From the NCBI GenBank assembly GCA_022316685.1, contig JAKJHU010000036.1, forward strand, positions 4,227,036-4,291,035: a DNA stretch of 64,000 nt, read 5' to 3'. The translations under genes and the position numbers were made by a program. Below, in pieces: positions 22,731-64,000 of this stretch; position 1 is the first letter of the stretch; each line of letters begins with the position of its first letter. Below the pieces are notes generated by a model, which did not search any database, had not been told where the DNA came from, and worked only from the letters and a program-made list of their open reading frames with translations. The stretch comes from Progne subis subis (taxonomy: Eukaryota > Chordata > Aves > Passeriformes > Hirundinidae).

Positions 22731-24740
22731 AGCTGCAGGGTGCATTGCAGCTCCTTCAGGAGATACTTTCATGGTATGCCACAGGTTTTCTGCTGTCCTC
22801 ATTCCTCCTGCCCTCTCTTGTCCCAGGTGTTTACTATCAGCCTTCCATCCCTGTGTTTCCTTTAACATCCTTTTGTAGTAAGTACCTTCTCTCTTCCAGA
22901 CACCAAAACAATGAACATGTCAGGGATGTGTGCTTTCCTTTTCAGAAAGTGTCCTGAGTGTCCCAGCTGTTGCCTGAGTTAATTCTGTCACCTCTTGCCC
23001 TCATCTTGCTCCTTTGCTCTAGGTGCAAGTGCTAGGAACTCTATTCAGAACAAATGCCAACGTGTATCTTTTGCTAAAGACTACCACCAGTGATTCCTTA
23101 ATTGGTTTTAAGCAAAACCCAGAAGTTAGCCACATTCATGTATCGCAACAGTTTCTCTGAAAGCCAGAACTTCCAATTTGAGAATATTTCCCTGGTAGCT
23201 CAGTACTGCTCAAGCACAAAATTATCAAAACTACTTCCCTGCCTGAGGTGGGACAGTGACTTCCAAACGATGGGATAAGAGCCTTCTGTATGGCTTTGTA
23301 CTACCGGTGCATTTTGAGGTTGTAGGTTATAGATGTCTGTGTTCTCTAAATAGCACCTTCACTTTCTATTGCACTGTACAGAATTCCACAGGACCAACTT
23401 AGGATCATTTGTTGATTAATAACCAGAAGTGAAATTTTGGCCACCCCTATTCATTCCATTTCAGGATCACCTGTGTTATCAGTTTTCTCCAGCTTTTCTT
23501 TTGCTTAACCCTTTGAACTCTATGGGATTTACACATTGTTCTGTTTTGTTCATCATTGACATTGTCTGTTCCTGTAGCCTTTACTAAATTCCTGAAAACT
23601 AGATGCTGTTGCTCTTGGTAGTACACTTTTCTAGGAGGGTTTGTAGCTTTTCCAAATTTCTCTTGAACTCAAGAAATTTTCTATAACCATTAATAGGAGC
23701 TGTGTGTTTTGCACTCTGTAGATTCCATGTTCTTCTGAAGCTTATTTCAGCACATGAATATTGCAGGAAGAAGAGGAAAACAGTGCCATCTCCAAGATTA
23801 GAGGCTTATGAAGTTCCATTCTTGGACCACGTACTCACCAGCCTCTGCTCTAAAGCAAAGGGTCACCTTTGCTGTAGGCAGACTTAATGGCAAAATATCT
23901 TGACTACAGTACTTAGTGCCCTTACTCAGTCCACGTAATGGTTAGAAGGTGTGCCAGTTCTCAGTCCAGGACACCATCAGAAGCCTCTTGCATTTAATAC
24001 CTGGGGTATGTGTAACCATGACTAAAGGAACATAAAAGCCCCCAAAAACAAACTGGACAAAATCCAGTCAGGAGAGACACTTCCTGGAGCTACATCTGGT
24101 GATTTTCCAGTCAGTCTGAAGCATCACCTTGGATGGGATAAGGAGACCATAAACGCATCTTTGTTTCCTTCTTTGCCATCTTGGATGTGACCATGAAATA
24201 GTGGGCAGCGTTCCTGGTGCATGGCAGGCAGTTTTCAGAAGGTGTTCTGGAGCCTCCTTGAGGGACATGAATGTTTAGACTAAACAGAGTTCCTAGTGCT
24301 CCAGCTCAGGTCCTGCATTCGCCATGAATGAGTACACTTTGCAACTTCAGAAATGTATTTTTTCCATTTAAAATTCACCACCAGCAAGAAAAATAAAGCC
24401 AGCTTACATATGGAGGCATACATAATGTCTTAAGTTCTGATAAAATACTTTTTGTTTGAAGAAAAAAGTTTATGAAAATTATTTGGGCCTATTTTCCCTT
24501 CTAAGCAAAATAAATATGAGAACAACTGGAATGCACTCTGGAAATTATATGACATCATGTCATCATTGTAACACTGCAAATAACATAGAAAAAGGCTCAA
24601 TTTTGTGCCTTACCAATCATCTATATACCATGCAGTGTCGAGAGAAAAAAAAAAATGCAGCGAGTATTTCAAAACTTAAATTAACTTATTGGAAAGTGTG
24701 AAAAGCGACCGTGAACCCAAGTGTCTGGGGGAGAGGCTTT
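22731..24740 (-). other. COL19A1: Probable proximal COL19A1 3' UTR
   Basis: Sequence immediately downstream of the COL19A1 stop (TAA at 24741-24743, - strand). No AATAAA appears on the - strand in the first roughly 3 kb except the one overlapping the stop codon; an ATTAAA variant lies near 23993. The 3' end cannot be placed from sequence alone. Confidence 0.5.
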
Positions 24741-61556
<36,816 letters not shown>

Positions 61557-64000
61557 CTGGAATTAATAAAAATATAACTGTATGTTTTTATAGCTATTCC
61601 CTTCATGGTTATATAAAAAACAGATGAAAATTAGTTTACACTGGAATATTTACTGTGCATTAGTATTGACCCCAAATGTTAAAGATTATAAGTTAATGAA
61701 GGCTTCTTTAATTAAACAAATAAATCATTTTTCTTTAAGTTAAAATGTAATAATCAAGATTACTTTCTGGACCCTACTGGGGACAATGGCAGACACCAAA
61801 AGGTCTATTTCTTATATTTCAAAGTAATTCCAAGACTTGAAAATCAACTGTTTCTTCAAGGAAGGCAGTAGCACATAAAAACTTGAATTTTAAGTATGTG
61901 TCTCATCTTTTTTGGCCATGGAGGGCGGCATGATTTCCTGTACAAGTTAATTATTCAAACTGGTATCTTAAAAGCCTCAAGGAATTCCTACTCTTTCACA
62001 TTAGTTAATCCAACAAATCCCTTTAAATGTTTTAGATATGTAATGGCCAGTCAAGCATTTTTAGTGAATAAAGTATGTTCCAGCCTTTTTATTTGTCTAA
62101 ATCTTCTCATTTCACATTTTGATTTTAACTTCAGTATTTTCCCTTGTCCTTTTCATGAAGGATTTTTTATAAATGCAGAGAAATGAAAATAAATGAAAAA
62201 GATTAAAATATAAATAGGAACTATATAAATAATAAGTAAGGCTTAATTGAGTTCTCTCACTATACTGCAACAAATAGAGAAAACTTTTTCCATGACCCTT
62301 CAATGTTATTCAACCAACCATTTAGTCACGTGTTTTGTTAAGAATACCAGTAATTTTCACAGTAAAGGATAAAATTGCCCAAACTGAACAGTAAAATCTA
62401 AATATTAAGAAACTTAAGCTGGACTGAAAAATTAACTCTCTAAGCAAAAGACAAGGAAACACATATTGTTTTAATTTTTCTTCTCAGTGTAAAACACAGT
62501 TTTGTGCACACTGACATATGACAGATGCCATTTCCATGCCAGTAGTGAATGTTCAGCAGCTGTGTTTGCTTTCTCTGCTGCATTCTGTGCTTAATACAGA
62601 CAGACAGCTACTCGTTTCACTCAGTCATCCAAACTACAAGCATAAGAAAGAAAAAAAAAAAAAAAAAGGTACCATAATGAAGAATATTCTGCTTATACCA
62701 ACACAAAATCATTATGGAAATGGAAATTTATGTTTACTGATCATGGCCTACTCGATCCACTTTTGATAGTGTCATAAAATACATATAGTCTCTCCTTTCT
62801 CTGTTCTTTTCTAAGGATTTCCCAAATTTATCTTTTCTTTGACTGGACCAAGCTCAAGCGATTTTTTTAGGAAAATAAGTAATTCTTATGTGTTAGATGA
62901 TTCTTTGGTGATGTAAGTTAATGTAAAACAATTTTCAACTTTCATAATTGTCATCACATTGCATAAAATAAATTATGGGTTTTGATCTATAATGTTTCAT
63001 CTTTAGAAGATAAAAAATGAGCTTATAGCCAAGCCCAGTGTCTCTATAATACCTTAAAATTGATGTTTTTACATACTAAATTGTGTGCACAGATAGGAGT
63101 CTTCAGGATCATCTGTATCTAGGACTTCATATATTATAATTAGTATTTATATGTTCACAATGTTCTTTTGATCAAGGATCCATCAGAACACCAATTTCAA
63201 AAGAAGCAATTATGTACTCAAGTGGGGTGATGGCAACACAAGCAAGAGAGAAACAAGTATTTTGTTATCTTTCACAGTAGGATTGGTGATTTATACATAA
63301 AAAGAAGCTCAGCAAATAAGGCTTATAAACTTTTGAATAGCTGATAGGTAAATCAGACACAACTGAAAAAAACATGTGCCTCAACTGAGTAGGAGAATGA
63401 GATATAATAAAATGGTCAATAAGTAACGGTATAAAATGACTAAATGCATAGTTAAATACTAGTGGTTTTTTCCCTTGTCAGGAGCTGAAGATGCTGTATT
63501 CTACTGGTTACCTCGCTCGTATCCCTAAGACTTTTAATTGGTCACTGATAAAATGTCTGCCAGCTCTGTACCCTCAGAAGGGTATTTTAATACCAATAAA
63601 GTATATGGCTTAAAAGTCTGTTCAAAATAAGAATCTTCTTCTACAATATAGTCTCAGGACATGTGTGGAAAGGCCTAAGACAAAATGCAGCAACACCAGG
63701 TTCTAGATGCTTCTGTTGGTAGAAAAAAGATAAAAACCAAAACCACACTCACAGAGTAATGATCAAAATCCCAGTAATTTTCGAGTAAGTGGCTGAACTT
63801 CTAGGCTAAAGCTAACCTTTTTATTGTCTGCTTTTCTTGATCCACTTCTTGGATCTAACCAGTCTTACCTCCAAAATGCTATTCAGAAGCCATTTTATGG
63901 TTTATGGAAGAAAGGAAGTACAAGAACCAAGAAGAGGGGGTAGGTGCCACTTGTTATTTTATGCGACAACACTAGTGTTGTGGACTGAAACGCAGGGAAG
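61557..64000 (-). other. COL19A1: COL19A1 intron (partial), no recognised exon
   Basis: AT-rich, with an A run at about 62649-62667. No Gly-X-Y exon, CR1 or LTR seen on either strand. Confidence 0.65.

Noticed and set aside
22380..22868. 162-codon - strand ORF, the longest in the window
   Set aside because: No recognised motif, and GC-rich DNA favours chance open frames. Kept only as a GC-rich patch.

Overview
The window is vertebrate nuclear DNA, most likely from a bird and probably a songbird. Coding sequence is sparse: short Gly-X-Y exons with GT-AG introns. The interspersed repeats are avian, with CR1 LINE tails and reverse-transcriptase fragments, and an LTR running TGTCTT...AAGACA that I associate with passerine ERVL elements. 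No bacterial-type genes, operons, CRISPR arrays or RNA genes were recognised.

Two FACIT collagen genes lie tail to tail. On the + strand, about 1-15,280 holds the 3' end of COL9A1 (collagen IX alpha-1): eight coding exons from 3952 to the stop codon at 14865-14867. They encode the end of COL2, the NC2 linker, all of COL1 and the short NC1. On the - strand, 24,741-61,556 holds the 3' part of COL19A1 (collagen XIX alpha-1): 27 coding exons. These include an internal non-collagenous segment (exon 8), the NC3-like segment, COL2, the helical NC2, COL1 and NC1. The genes were identified from the translated NC2 motifs (DQHIKQVCMRVM for COL9A1; EEIKKYIKQEVLK and LSQLKLPAAML for COL19A1). The convergent COL19A1/COL9A1 arrangement also matches what is known for human chromosome 6q. 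All exons are in frame, in compatible phases and free of stops, so both genes look functional. Both continue beyond the window at their 5' ends.

Between the stop codons are 9.87 kb holding both 3' UTRs, two opposed CR1 fragments, a (C)25 tract, a long T tract and a GC-rich patch near 22.3-22.7 kb. The introns are AT-rich and mostly featureless. Exceptions are microsatellites, homopolymers, three CR1 3' ends (8.7, 35.3 and 59.9 kb), a degraded LTR-like repeat (6.87-7.38 kb) and a nested pair of solo LTRs (51,686-52,695).

Both products are extracellular fibril-associated collagens with interrupted triple helices. Collagen IX alpha-1 assembles with alpha-2 and alpha-3 and decorates cartilage collagen II fibrils. 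Collagen XIX forms homotrimers at basement-membrane zones. No new biological system was found. The points most worth checking are the nested LTR insertion with a perfect 6-bp target duplication, an apparent missing cysteine-bearing exon in COL19A1, and a 27-bp in-frame duplication in its COL1 domain.
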